Positions 1-8,778 are shown, counted from the stretch's first letter. The stretch: DNA of 64,000 bases from Clostridiales bacterium (GCA_019417465.1 DXVF01000011.1:1-64000); one strand, 5' to 3'. Notes: a model not told the origin generated them from the letters alone. Numbers and translations are program-made.

Positions 1-43
1 AAAATTGTACATAACTAAATTCAAAATTTTGTACATTTTCTTA

Positions 44-73
44 TTGACATTAACAGGAAGGCAATAGTTAAAT
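44..73 (+). promoter_or_regulatory. putative purB promoter
   Basis: TTGACA at 44-49 and TTAAAT at 68-73, with an 18-base spacer, precede the purB ribosome site. Two TGTACAT copies at 6-12 and 30-36 lie upstream and could be an operator. They do not look like a PurR box. Seen in sequence; function inferred. Confidence 0.4.
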
Positions 74-97
74 AACTTTAGAAAGGGGAAATACCTT

Positions 98-1504
98 ATG
101 ACAAGAGACAACTTAATTTCCGCAGAAAACATTTCTGCAAAGCACTTCGCATTAGGTCCTTTAGATGGACGGTATTCACAGATTGGCGAGAAATTAGCCC
201 CTTACTTCTCCGAATATGCTCTGGTGAAAAACAGAGTTAAGGTAGAGGTGTTCTGGCTCAAGTTCTTGCTTGAGAATGTCAACGGCTCTGATATTTTGGA
301 TGCTTTTGACATGGACAGACTTACGGAAATCATGGAAATCTATAACGATTTTTCTGATTCTTCCTATGTAAGAGTTAAGGAAATCGAATCGGTTACTAAC
401 CATGATGTGAAATCTGTTGAACTCTTTGTAGCTGAAAAGCTCAAAGAAATGGGAATGGACAGTCTTGTCAGCTTTGTGCATATTGGTTGCACTTCAGAGG
501 ACATTACTAATCCATCCTATGCTAACATGATTTCTACAGCACTAAAGGAGGTTTGGATTCCGGCAGCCGAGCAGCTGATTGATAAGATTTCTGAAATCGC
601 ACTCGATCATGCAGATACGGCTATGCTCGCACACACACATGGACAGCCTGCAACTCCTACTACTATTGGTAAGGAAATGACTGTTTACTCGTATCGTTTG
701 AGAAAGTCTTTGGAGAATATTAAATCCATCAAGGCTTGTGCAAAATTCAATGGTGCGACAGGCAACTATGCAGCAATTTCTGTTGCATTTCCAAATGGAG
801 ACTGGCCTATATTGGCTAAGTGTTTCATTGAGGAATATCTGGGACTGGAGTTCAATCCTGTAACTACCCAGATTGAAAGCCACGACTATGTCTGCCATAT
901 TCTTGATGGTATTCGCCACTTCAACAATGTCCTTAGGGATTTTGATTTGGATATGTGGTTGTATATCAGTATGGAATACTTTAAGCAGATTGCTGTCAAA
1001 ACTGAGGTTGGTAGCAGTACCATGCCTCACAAGGTCAACCCCATTCGTTTTGAAAATAGCGAAGCTAATATCAAGATAGGCAACGGCATTTGTTCTGTGC
1101 TTTCTGATGAACTTCCACGTTCTCGTATGCAGAGAGATCTTTCCGATTCTTCTTTACAGAGGAATGTAGGACTGGCATTTGGCTATTCTATTCAGGCTAT
1201 TGAGCAAACAATAGGTGGTTTAAAGAAGGTTGCTGTCAATACAGATAAGATTTCTTCTGATCTCGACAGTAAGTGGGAAGTTTTGGCAGAGCCAATTCAG
1301 ACTGTACTTCGCAAGTACGGTATTCCGGATGCTTACAATCAGTTAAAGGAGCTGACAAGAGGTAAAAATATATCTAAGGAGTCTATTCAGGAGTTTATTA
1401 AATCTCTCGATGTGATTTCTGATGAAGATAAAGCAACTCTTCTTGCTCTTACTCCTTCTAGCTATATTGGTCTTGCAACCAAGATTGTAGAAGATGAACT
1501 GTGA
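98..1504 (+). CDS. purB: adenylosuccinate lyase
   Basis: Cytosolic lyase of purine synthesis: cleaves SAICAR to AICAR and adenylosuccinate to AMP, releasing fumarate. The 468 residues match the longer E. coli-type PurB rather than the shorter Bacillus type. Visible landmarks are TSEDITN near residue 131, HTHGQPATPTT near 179 and the fumarase/aspartase superfamily signature GSSTMPHKVNPI near 305. The start follows AAAGGGG at 82-88. The gene stands alone and is followed by a terminator. Its base composition is richer in GC than the flanking DNA, and it lies on the same side as a broken integrase at tRNA-Arg, so it may be transferred cargo or an exchanged housekeeping copy. Family assignment is firm; the origin is inference. 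Confidence 0.95.
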   Translation: MTRDNLISAENISAKHFALGPLDGRYSQIGEKLAPYFSEYALVKNRVKVEVFWLKFLLENVNGSDILDAFDMDRLTEIMEIYNDFSDSSYVRVKEIESVTNHDVKSVELFVAEKLKEMGMDSLVSFVHIGCTSEDITNPSYANMISTALKEVWIPAAEQLIDKISEIALDHADTAMLAHTHGQPATPTTIGKEMTVYSYRLRKSLENIKSIKACAKFNGATGNYAAISVAFPNGDWPILAKCFIEEYLGLEFNPVTTQIESHDYVCHILDGIRHFNNVLRDFDLDMWLYISMEYFKQIAVKTEVGSSTMPHKVNPIRFENSEANIKIGNGICSVLSDELPRSRMQRDLSDSSLQRNVGLAFGYSIQAIEQTIGGLKKVAVNTDKISSDLDSKWEVLAEPIQTVLRKYGIPDAYNQLKELTRGKNISKESIQEFIKSLDVISDEDKATLLALTPSSYIGLATKIVEDEL

Positions 1505-1532
1505 GGTTCGATTTAGTTGTTTAATTGAAAAA

Positions 1533-1566
1533 GGAGAGCCGTTTCCATTAAGGATTCGGCTCTTTC
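1533..1566 (+). terminator. rho-independent terminator after purB
   Basis: GAGCCG at 1536-1541 pairs with CGGCTC at 1557-1562, extended by flanking AAGG/CTTT pairing, and is followed by a short T-containing run. It lies 30 bases after the purB stop. Confidence 0.65.
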
Positions 1567-1660
1567 CCTATAAAAAACATAAAATAGTGTAAAAACATTG
1601 TTTTGTGTTTTTATTGATTATTTTAAAAAACTTTTCAAAAAATTATACCTTTTTTGATTT

Positions 1661-1913
1661 TGCTAGGCATTTACATAGTGAAAAGTAAGTTTTATAAAAA
1701 AATTTTCAAAAAATTCCCCCTTTTTCAAAAACGAGGGCATTTACTTTATAAGAGAGTAAAAATTTTTTTGGAATTTTTTTAAAATCGTTACATATTAGAG
1801 TCTTTTTTTGAACTTACCTAGTAGAGGGGTAAAAATTTATTTTAAATTTTTTTGAAAAAGTTAACATTTTATAATCGATTTTGGAACTTATCTAGTAGAA
1901 GGTATAAATTTTA
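1661..1913 (+). repeat. four degenerate repeats about 72 bp apart, upstream of xis
   Basis: Four copies of a motif like TTACCTAGTAGAGGGGTAAA begin near 1668, 1740, 1812 and 1886, giving spacings of about 70-74 bases. T- and A-rich spacers fill the rest of the gene-free stretch 1567-1945. A similar array precedes the xis gene of element C (53954-54200). They could be binding sites for an excision regulator, promoter repeats or integrase arm sites. Confidence 0.5.
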
Positions 1914-1945
1914 CTCTTACTATTTTTACAAAGGAGGTAATGTGG

Positions 1946-2164
1946 ATGTCAAATAATGAACAAAATGAAAAAATAGGAATATCAATAGATGAAGCAAGAA
2001 AAATACTAGGAATTGGAAGAAATTTAATGTTGGAATTAGTTAAACTAGATGGATTTCCAGCAGTTAAATTTAAAAGAAAAATAATTGTTAATAAAGAAAT
2101 GCTACCAAAATGGTTTGCAGAGAATTGTGGACAGTATGATGACTATATGAATATTAACAATTAG
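1946..2164 (+). CDS. excisionase-family DNA-binding protein
   Basis: A 72-residue winged-helix protein of the Tn916-type excisionase/MerR-like family, expected to bind element ends and bias the neighbouring integrase toward excision. The core IDEARKILGIGRNLMLELVK is a helix-turn-helix, followed by a wing (FPAVKFKRKIIV). An upstream in-frame ATG at 1940 lies too close to AAGGAGG (1931-1937); the ATG at 1946 has an 8-base spacing and is chosen. It precedes the broken integrase by 94 bases and is the counterpart of xis genes at 42844 and 54346. Confidence 0.75.
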   Translation: MSNNEQNEKIGISIDEARKILGIGRNLMLELVKLDGFPAVKFKRKIIVNKEMLPKWFAENCGQYDDYMNINN

Positions 2165-2258
2165 AAAAAAGGGCTGATTTCTTGTTTTAAACGTGATAGA
2201 ATGTATTTGATATTAAGTTTCGTGCCCTTTAAACTATTTAATTTTGGAAGGAGTTACA

Positions 2259-3659
2259 ATGAAAAAAATAAATAGACAAAGAGCACCAAAAGGAACAGTT
2301 ACAATAAGAAAAAAAGGAAATAGTTATGAGGCAAGAGTAACATTAGCCCTTAACTCAATAATGGAGTGAGTTGATAGAAACCCTAGATTATCAAGGACAG
2401 CAAGATCAGAGAAAGAGGCAAGAAAAAGATTAGGTGAATTAATTACTGATGTATATTTTGATATTAAAAGAGATAGTAAAATACCCAATGTCAAAGTATT
2501 TACAGATGAATGTGCTTCTACTTTAAATAAGTTTACTGAATTTAATGAAGAAAAAGCCAAAAGGAAAATAGAGTTACTGGCAGATGATTATACTTTATTT
2601 CCCAATATAGCAAAAGAATCAAGTTAATCCTAGTACAAATAAGACTATTAGCCTAAAAACTGTAGAAACATACATAAATACAATTAAAAATCATGTAATG
2701 GTTGATTTTAAAAACTATCATGTCAGCGAAATCAGTAGAGAATTGGTAGAAAACTATATAAATGAAAAAAGACAAAAAACACCTAGACTAACAAAAGACT
2801 TATTCTTGCTTATTAGAGCAGTATTAACTTATGCAAAAGATAAAAAGGGATTAATAAAAGATGTACCTAATTTTGATCTAAAATTTCAAAAGAAGAAAAG
2901 AGCAAAGGTTGCAAAGGTATGTTATTTACCAGAAGATAGGCAAAAAGTATGGCTGGATATATGTGAAAAAGATAATAGACCATTTGCATTACTTTTTGCA
3001 ACATTACTACAAACTGGTATGCGACCAGAAGAAGGCTGTGGTTTGAAATGGAAATCTGTTCATTTTAATCAAAATAAAATTAGAGTAGAAAATGCTTATA
3101 AAGATATTACATTGTATGATGATGAAATGAATATTACAGGGCATATAATGACGGATGGAGATTTAAAACTACTGAAAACTATCGTAATATACCAATGACT
3201 CCAAGATTAAAAGAAATGTTATTAAATTTAAAAAAAGAAAAAATGAATAATTTACAATATGGAGAAGAATGGGATAATAACCAATATGTATTTTTAAATA
3301 CAATAGGTACACCTTATGTTCCAGAAAGATTGACTAAAAAGATAACAGAATTTATAAAGAAATACAAATTAGAGCACATGACAATTTATGGATTTAGACA
3401 TTCTTTTGCAACTTTAATGAGTGAAAAAGGAATGGATAAAGAAGTTTTAAGAGAATTAATGGGACATGCCGAATTTGAAACTACGGATTTTTATTATATC
3501 CATGTATCAGAAGAACGAAAGAAAAAGGAATTTGAGAGAGTAAATTTTGAGGAGTTTCAGGGGAAAACAAAAAATCCTGAAAGTGAGTCTACACAAGGAA
3601 AGCGATACTTTTTAAAGAAAAAGCCTCAAAAAAAGAAAAGAGTTCTCAAATTAGCTTGA
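2259..3659 (+). pseudogene. tyrosine integrase, broken by a stop and two frameshifts
   Basis: Integrase/recombinase of the Tn916-like phage integrase family, about 460 residues if repaired. It starts at ATG 2259 after GGAAGGAG. A TGA at 2367-2369 interrupts it, the frame shifts near 2600, and again near 3185. The N-terminal arm-binding region and the SAM-like domain are recognisable. The catalytic part keeps TGMRPEEGCGL (first Arg), IYGFRHSFAT (the usual His of the HxxR box is Tyr) and LMGHAEFETTDFYY (His and nucleophilic Tyr). Its end lies 18 bases from the 3' end of tRNA-Arg, so the element used that tRNA and extends left, beyond the window. It is probably inactive. Confidence 0.85.
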
Positions 3660-3810
3660 GAACTACCATTTAAGCAATGGTGTACCCGGAGGGATTCGAA
3701 CCCCCGATCTGCAAGTTCGTAGCCTGCCATTCTATCCAGCTAAACTACGGGTACATATAAAATATGCTTTTGGTATGAAATTTATATTAAGGGGAAATTC
3801 AGGGGAAAAC
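3556..3810. repeat. short direct repeat on both sides of tRNA-Arg
   Basis: TTCAGGGGAAAAC occurs at 3556-3568, inside the integrase tail, and at 3798-3810, with a partial copy at 3790. The pair brackets the tRNA-Arg att region and looks like integrase arm-type sites. Inference from position only. Confidence 0.4.
3678..3754 (-). tRNA. tRNA-Arg(ACG)
   Basis: Cloverleaf on the minus strand: acceptor GTACCCG pairs fully with CGGGTAC, anticodon loop CTACGAA gives ACG, and the T arm carries TTCGAAT. CCA is encoded at 3678-3680. The 3' end faces the broken integrase, marking this tRNA as an integration target. Confidence 0.93.
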
Positions 3811-3862
3811 TTTTGAGAGAGTTCCTTGAAGTCCCTAAATATCAATATTTATAAAACAAAGG

Positions 3863-3908
3863 ATGTGCGTTTCGTAGCCGAGTCTCTATCCAGCTAAGCT
3901 ACAGTCGC
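3863..3908 (-). pseudogene. truncated tRNA-Arg relic
   Basis: Reads as a tRNA 5' half: acceptor GCGACTG, a full D arm and an anticodon arm ending in CTACGAA. Then the sequence jumps to CGCACA instead of the anticodon 3' stem and T arm. The acceptor differs from the intact tRNA-Arg 110 bases away, so it derives from a second tRNA-Arg gene. It cannot fold as a tRNA. It is either a disrupted att site or an internal deletion. Confidence 0.7.
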
Positions 3909-4046
3909 ATAAAAAGGACTTTACATATTATAACTGTTTTTAAACAAATATTCAAGTACTAATTGCAAGTTTTTGAAAAATATTGAAAAAAGTACTTGAA
4001 AAATTCATATTGATATGATATATTATATAAGTCATTAAAATTATAT

Positions 4047-4122
4047 CGAGGTGTAGCGCAGTTGGTAGCGCGCGTGGTTTGGGACCATGAGGTCGCAGGT
4101 TCGATCCCTGTCGCCTCGACCA
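4047..4122 (+). tRNA. tRNA-Pro(TGG)
   Basis: Complete cloverleaf: acceptor CGAGGTG with CGCCTCG, D arm GCGC/GCGC, anticodon loop TTTGGGA giving TGG, T arm with TTCGATC, and encoded CCA at 4120-4122. Its 3' end is the shared attachment core of the three elements to the right. Confidence 0.95.
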
Positions 4123-4124
4123 AT
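4101..4124 (+). other. attachment site in tRNA-Pro 3' end (left end of element A)
   Basis: The last 22 bases of tRNA-Pro plus AT recur with one mismatch at 29556-29579, and in shorter form at 44743-44759 and 56125-56138. Integration that restores a tRNA 3' end is standard for tyrosine integrases. Confidence 0.75.
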
Positions 4125-4167
4125 GAAAATGCAGTAATAGCAAGGCTTTCAGAGCTTTGCTATTTAC

Positions 4168-4187
4168 TTTTTCCAATATATTTCCAA
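4168..4187 (+). repeat. element A end repeat, left copy
   Basis: A 20-bp sequence containing TTCCAATATATTTCCAA lies 45 bases inside the tRNA-Pro att site. An identical copy at 29392-29411 lies about 145 bases inside the right att. The pair is a probable integrase arm site and is not present in elements B or C. Confidence 0.55.
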
Positions 4188-4221
4188 CGGAAAAAAATAG
4201 TTTTAAAAAGTTATAAAAAGA

Positions 4222-5501
4222 CTAAGAAACCTTAGCCTTTTTTACTTCTGCAAGAACAACATCATCTACACTTGCAAGAATTTCATTTTCTACTTCTTGC
4301 CCAATTTCTACATAATATTTATTTGTAGTTGCTATATCAGAGTGTCCCATCGCTAATTGAGTTACCTTTTGAGGCACTTGATTCAACACTAAATTTGTCG
4401 CAAAAATTCTTCTAAGTCCGATGTGTTCCAATAGATGGTAATTCTAAATCTCTCAATATTCTTTGGAAAATTTTATAAATACTTTTACAAGTATGCTTCA
4501 ATCCTGTTTTGGTATGAAATACTAAACCATCAATACTATGCTCTTGTTTATTCAATGTACATAATCTTTCAAAAACTAACTCATCAAAGTTTAATGTTCT
4601 TTTACTATTCTTCGTTTTCAAAGGCTTCAATTTTGTTATGTATGTTCCTGTTGGATTTAGTTCTTCATCAAATTCCCTAACTCTTCCGCAACCCTGTTTT
4701 AATTTAATTTCCATTTTATCAAGGTCAATATCTTCCCATCTCAAACCGACATACTTCACTAGCTCTAAGTCCTCTTGTGTATTGTATCAGTAACATAAGT
4801 GAAACAGTTTTTGTATCTTCTTTTTCATCATTTACTAAAAAATTCAATAATTTTGACTTTTGCTCCTTATTAAGTATAACTTTTTCCTCACCTTCTGCCC
4901 CATCATTTTTAATTTTTGATAGTGGAAGTGGTCTAATCATATCATTATCAACCGCTTCTTGAAAAATTTGTGATATTGTATTCTTGACATTTGCAATAGT
5001 TTTCTTCTTCAAAGGTTTCTTTGTTTCTGCTAATTCTTTCTTGTTAAGTCCTTTCTTTCTACTTGTTTCAGAAAGTTCCCCTTTTGCCATCTTAGAAGTT
5101 ATTTTGTTTAAATCTTTCAATTTGACATCACATATCTTCATTTTTCCAAGCACAGGAATTATATAACATCTTATGTGTTGCTCATAATATGATAAACTTT
5201 CTTTATTTGCCTTAGTTCTAAGCCATTCATAACACCATTCTTCTACTGTTTTTGTTTCATCAATAACAATTTCTTTATCTAGTGCAATGTTAATTTTGTG
5301 TTCTATATCTGCTACGGCAAGTTTTAAAGTTATTCCACTTCCAGTAAAATCCTTAGGCTCTCCATTTATAGTTTTTCTTATTCTGGTTTGAATTTTATTT
5401 CCAACTTGTCTTACACCATATTTTCCATAAATTCCTTGTACTTTTTTTGTCTTTCCAGTAACTACTATTTCTTTTTGTTTTTTTGTTGCTTTGATTTCCA
5501 T
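4222..5501 (-). pseudogene. tyrosine integrase of element A, two frameshifts
   Basis: Recombinase that would insert element A at tRNA-Pro. Three reading-frame pieces join in order: 5501-4770 (N-terminal DNA-binding and SAM-like core-binding domains, to YTRGLRASE), about 4770-4430 (YVGLRWEDIDLDKMEIKLKQG, then the beta region with LKTKNSKRTL), and about 4430-4222 (IGLRRIFATN and AMGHSDIATTNKYY, with the catalytic Arg, His and Tyr). Frameshifts fall near 4770 and 4430. Repaired length is about 425 residues, normal for the family. It sits 100 bases from the tRNA. Inactive unless the shifts are sequencing errors. Confidence 0.85.
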
Positions 5502-5548
5502 ATCTAAAATCCTCCTCTAAAATTTTTTAAAAACTTTATTGAAAGCAA

Positions 5549-5651
5549 CTTGTAGATATGATATACTCTGTCTACAAGCATACTTCAATATGTTTGCATT
5601 ACACAATGACAATATTTCTTTGTTTTAGGCGACAGGTAATATTGTCATTGT
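5549..5651. promoter_or_regulatory. intergenic hairpins between integrase and replication-type gene
   Basis: A perfect 14-bp inverted repeat (ACAATGACAATATT at 5603-5616 and its complement at 5638-5651) encloses a 21-base loop. Next to it CTTGTAGA and TCTACAAG (about 5551-5578) form a second pair. The first is probably a terminator for the gene at 5701 and the second an operator or leader of the integrase. Confidence 0.45.
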
Positions 5652-5700
5652 TATATTAGCATCACTTTTAATAGTTTGTCTATTTTATGAACTAAATTTT

Positions 5701-6831
5701 CTATTTTATTTCTTGTCCCCATTCGTCATATTTCTTTTCTTGTAGTCTAAATAGTTCATCATACAACGAATAATCCCTACATACTTCTTTAGTAGTGAAA
5801 TTATGCAAAATTACAAGGTCTATGTTTTTATCAAATGTTAATGGGTTTATCCCAATACTACGTAGAAGTTTTATATGCTTGTCAAATGTGTCATCACAGT
5901 AGTTGTATTCATTTTTTGCCCTTGTATATCCTTTTTCATTTATGTCTGTTACTAATTCACACAACTTTTCCGCTTCTGTTTCAGTTAATCTTTTATCTGT
6001 TTGAATTTCTATTATTGCATAGTCTATACGATAAAATGGTTCAGTAAAAAAAATAGGTGCTACATATCTTGAAAAATGTTCATCAGCGACCGCTTCACTA
6101 TAATAATTGTCTATTGTCTTATCCATCTTAAAAGTGTTTTTTATATTATAGTTAAGACGTTTATTCTTATCTCGAACTTCTATTCTAATAACATTTTCAA
6201 ATTCCTTTATTTGTAGTCGTATTCCTTTTTTCTTATGCTTTTTTAATTGTTCATCTTTAAAATAAACAATTATTTCTATTCCACTAGAGCTTTGGGGTTT
6301 GTACTTGATAGCTGTTTCGTATGTTTCTAAGTAAACACCTCTTATTCTAGTTGGCAATTTTCTCATAATACTAAGACTAGCTTGTTTCTCTGCTACTGAA
6401 TATAATTCACATTCAAAATCACGTTTATAGTCAATTCTATTGATTTTCCTCTCTATCTGTAACTGTTCTAAGTCAATGCCAATACTCTCTAGCAAGACTA
6501 AAACATTATCATAAATTGTGTTAACATTCTTATCTTTTATTGCATTATGTTGTAAGTGTATATAAATATAGTCATCTCTGTATTTATAATGACAGTAAAA
6601 TAAACTATAATTGCCGTAACTCCCACTAAATGAATACGTTTTATAATAAAATTTGTCATAGTTAGCAAAAAAACGTGTTGCACAGATACCAACAAATTTA
6701 AGTTGCTTTTGTCTAGCTTTCTTTAACTTTTTACATTTCCATTTTCTACACACTCCATTTACAACTCCACTTTTAAAGTCATCAAATACTATGTCTTTGA
6801 ATTTAGGTTTTATCATAAAGTGCAAGCACAT
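5701..6831 (-). CDS. putative replication initiator (phage II/X-like)
   Basis: A 376-residue basic protein, tentatively a rolling-circle type initiator of the filamentous phage gene II/X class. The supports are KINRIDYKRDF near residue 130 and IRIEVRDKNKRLNYN near 230, patterns I associate with that family; no search was possible. The ATG start at 6831 has no close ribosome site. GAGGAGG at 6865-6871 is instead 9 bases upstream of an in-frame ATT at 6855, which would add VIVDNYVDT, similar to the VDT-type N-termini of such initiators. It lies on the minus strand just after the integrase and next to a gene-free stretch that may hold an origin. Confidence 0.45.
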   Translation of the reverse strand: MCLHFMIKPKFKDIVFDDFKSGVVNGVCRKWKCKKLKKARQKQLKFVGICATRFFANYDKFYYKTYSFSGSYGNYSLFYCHYKYRDDYIYIHLQHNAIKDKNVNTIYDNVLVLLESIGIDLEQLQIERKINRIDYKRDFECELYSVAEKQASLSIMRKLPTRIRGVYLETYETAIKYKPQSSSGIEIIVYFKDEQLKKHKKKGIRLQIKEFENVIRIEVRDKNKRLNYNIKNTFKMDKTIDNYYSEAVADEHFSRYVAPIFFTEPFYRIDYAIIEIQTDKRLTETEAEKLCELVTDINEKGYTRAKNEYNYCDDTFDKHIKLLRSIGINPLTFDKNIDLVILHNFTTKEVCRDYSLYDELFRLQEKKYDEWGQEIK

Positions 6832-6928
6832 AGTGTCAACATAGTTATCTACAATAACAATACACCTCCTCTTTTTAGTAGATTACTTTTGTTATTGTTT
6901 CATTAGAAATATTGTTATTACTAGATGT

Positions 6929-6971
6929 AGTGAGCGGTGCGGTGGTGTGAGGCAAGGGAGCGTAGCGACCA
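6929..6971. other. GC-rich patch, possible origin or oriT
   Basis: Within the gene-free stretch 6872-7519 a short GC-rich block contains GAGCGGTGCGGTGGTGTGAG and GGGAGCGTAGCGACC, unlike the AT-rich surroundings. It lies immediately upstream of the replication-type gene, where rolling-circle plasmids keep their double-strand origin. No nick motif was recognised. Confidence 0.3.
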
Positions 6972-7042
6972 TAGAAACAAAATTTCGGTAATCTATCCTG
7001 TAATTACTTAAATAGAAAATTTTTAGAAAAAAAGATGCAAAA

Positions 7043-7070
7043 AAAGCATAGCAAATACATACTATGCTTT
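7043..7070 (-). terminator. terminator for minus-strand transcription
   Basis: AAAGCATAG at 7043-7051 pairs with CTATGCTTT at 7062-7070; on the minus strand the stem is followed by a T run. It could end the transcript of the methylase gene at 7520. Confidence 0.6.
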
Positions 7071-7114
7071 AATTATCAACAAATAGAGTTATGTGGAAGT
7101 TCCAAAAAAACGTC

Positions 7115-7220
7115 TTGACAAAACTTGCAATTATATGATACAATGTCTATACGAAAATATAGAAAAGTGCATACAGTATTTTTCTAAAATTAGAAGTAGC
7201 TCCAACTACTTCTTTTTATT
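7115..7220 (+). ncRNA. candidate small RNA (promoter to terminator, no ORF)
   Basis: TTGACA at 7115-7120 and TACAAT at 7139-7144 (18-base spacer) predict a start near 7151. A hairpin AGAAGTAG (7192-7199) with CTACTTCT (7206-7213), followed by TTTTATTT, would stop transcription near 7220, giving an RNA of about 70 bases. No good reading frame fits. Its place beside a replication-type gene suggests a copy-number or antisense control RNA, by analogy only. Confidence 0.45.
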
Positions 7221-7519
7221 TAATTATTTAGTATTATATCACACTCATAACAGTTTGTCCAGTCAGTTGGAAACTCCTTGCAAGAGTAAGAATATAACTT
7301 CTAAACCCTAAAATTTTATATTCTTTTGGAGGAGGGTGTCCCACCACCAAAAAGGCTCTATTTTCAATATTTATCATTCCAATACTAGGATATTATTGAT
7401 ATATAGCCATTTTTTCAAATCCCCCTATTTTTTAGGTTTGTTGTGGTCTGGCTTGGAAGATGCACAATGCTATATATAGTAAAGGAAGGTACCCACTTTT
7501 ATGTTTATATGGGGCGGGT

Positions 7520-8281
7520 CTATTCTACAACTTCTTTTATTTTATCGACAGAAATATCAAAATATTTTCCATCAATTTCACAACCAATAAATTTTCTACC
7601 ACTTTCAATACAAGCAACTCCAGTTGAACCACTACCCATAAAGCAATCCATTACAACATCTCCAACATTACTACTATTCTCAATAAGTATTTTCATCAAT
7701 TCAACAGGCTTTTGAGTTGGGTGGACTTTATCCTTAACATTTGGAATTTGTAAGAAATTTGATGTTCCCATATCGTTTATATCCTTAGCTCCAGCTTTCC
7801 TAAACATAAGTATATATTCACATTGCCCCATATAGTAATGATTCATAACTTTGTTATCCTTAGCCCATACTATAACATTTTGAAGTTTAAATCCAACGTT
7901 CTCTGTTTCTGTTATAATCTTATTTAAGTTACTCCAGTTAGAAAACAAATAACAATGACTTTTTTCTTTTAAAATACGATAAACTTCTCCAATGTATTCT
8001 GTAATATCAATATCATTATGCTTAAATATTTTACCATTTTTTATATTATTGATATTTTCCTCTGTATTCTCAAAACAATTAAATATACCTCCAGCATATT
8101 TCTTTCCCTGTTTCTTCTGTCCTCCTCCTTTTTTACTTATTTTGTACGGAATATCACTACAAAATAGGTCAATACTTTCATCTTTTATATTATCTAAAAC
8201 TTTTCTACAATCTTCATTAAATAGTATGCAATTATCTGTTGCATAATTTGGATTCACTTCTCCATTAAAACAAAAATCCAT
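7520..8281 (-). CDS. orphan site-specific DNA methyltransferase
   Basis: Amino-methyltransferase (N6-adenine or N4-cytosine) of the class in which the catalytic motif precedes the SAM motif. The catalytic motif reads SDIPY near residue 43, a variant of the usual DPPY; HPTQKP near 190 and DCFMGSGSTGVA near 210 form the SAM-binding side. The 253 residues cover the catalytic core with little room for a large recognition domain. AAAGGAGC precedes the ATG. No nuclease gene is adjacent, so it probably protects or regulates the element rather than acting in restriction. Target sequence is unknown. Confidence 0.8.
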   Translation of the reverse strand: MDFCFNGEVNPNYATDNCILFNEDCRKVLDNIKDESIDLFCSDIPYKISKKGGGQKKQGKKYAGGIFNCFENTEENINNIKNGKIFKHNDIDITEYIGEVYRILKEKSHCYLFSNWSNLNKIITETENVGFKLQNVIVWAKDNKVMNHYYMGQCEYILMFRKAGAKDINDMGTSNFLQIPNVKDKVHPTQKPVELMKILIENSSNVGDVVMDCFMGSGSTGVACIESGRKFIGCEIDGKYFDISVDKIKEVVE

Positions 8282-8504
8282 TTTAGTTCAGCTCCTTTAT
8301 TGAATTTCTTTCTAAAATCCAATAAGGTTGCGATATATCTAAAATGGGTGCAACTCTTATTATTTATAGAGTAGTTTATATATTACCCTACATATATATT
8401 ATAGCACATTTGTTTGCATTTGTCAAGTTGGGTTGAAATTCAGCAAAGCCTCTCTGTGCCTCAATTACAAGGCGAAAAAACTTTGAAAAAGTTCGTAAAA
8501 TCTA

Positions 8505-8559
8505 TTGACAAAAAACGTGATACCTGTTATAATAAATACATAGAAACGTGATACCTGTT
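8505..8559 (+). promoter_or_regulatory. promoter with two 16-bp operator repeats
   Basis: TTGACA at 8505-8510 and TATAAT at 8528-8533 have the ideal 17-base spacer. AAACGTGATACCTGTT occurs at 8513-8528, covering the spacer, and again at 8544-8559, at the transcription start, 31 bases (three helical turns) apart. This is a typical layout for repression by the protein encoded just downstream. Confidence 0.7.
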
Positions 8560-8604
8560 TACAGACAAAATGTTTTGAAATTTATAGTAAAGGAGGTTGA
8601 TAGA

Positions 8605-8778
8605 ATGGCAAAACTAACGGAGGTTATGGATTATAGAAATAACGGTGTATTTGTAAAAGGTTATCGTATAGCACTCCGTAAAAAAGGCATAGAAGAAACT
8701 GGATTTACTAAAGATTCGGATTTAGAGATAACCTATAAAAAAGGTAAAATCATCATTGAAGAAAAGAAACAAAAGTAA
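8605..8778 (+). CDS. small AbrB/SymE-like DNA-binding protein
   Basis: A 57-residue protein. The region GYRIALRKKGIEETGF, then DLEITYKKGKIIIEE, resembles a swapped-hairpin AbrB fold or SymE-type protein: a GF turn before a hydrophilic strand and a final KIIIEE strand. An in-frame upstream start at 8548 is rejected because AAAGGAGG at 8589-8596 fits the ATG at 8605. The two operator repeats overlapping its promoter suggest that it represses itself. It may be the antitoxin or regulator of this plasmid-like gene block. Confidence 0.5.
   Translation: MAKLTEVMDYRNNGVFVKGYRIALRKKGIEETGFTKDSDLEITYKKGKIIIEEKKQK

Noticed and set aside
542..1030. Minus-strand frames inside purB
   Set aside because: Shadows of purB without ribosome sites or recognisable domains.
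1661..1913. CRISPR array
   Set aside because: Repeats are degenerate, AT-rich and few, spacers are low complexity, and there are no cas genes. The same holds for 53954-54200.
7093..7311. 72-codon plus-strand frame
   Set aside because: Contains a promoter and an internal terminator hairpin; no ribosome site. Better explained as a small RNA unit.
8605..8778. Firm SymE toxin identification
   Set aside because: The fold pattern fits, but the protein is short and no antisense RNA was seen, so only an AbrB/SymE-like label is given.
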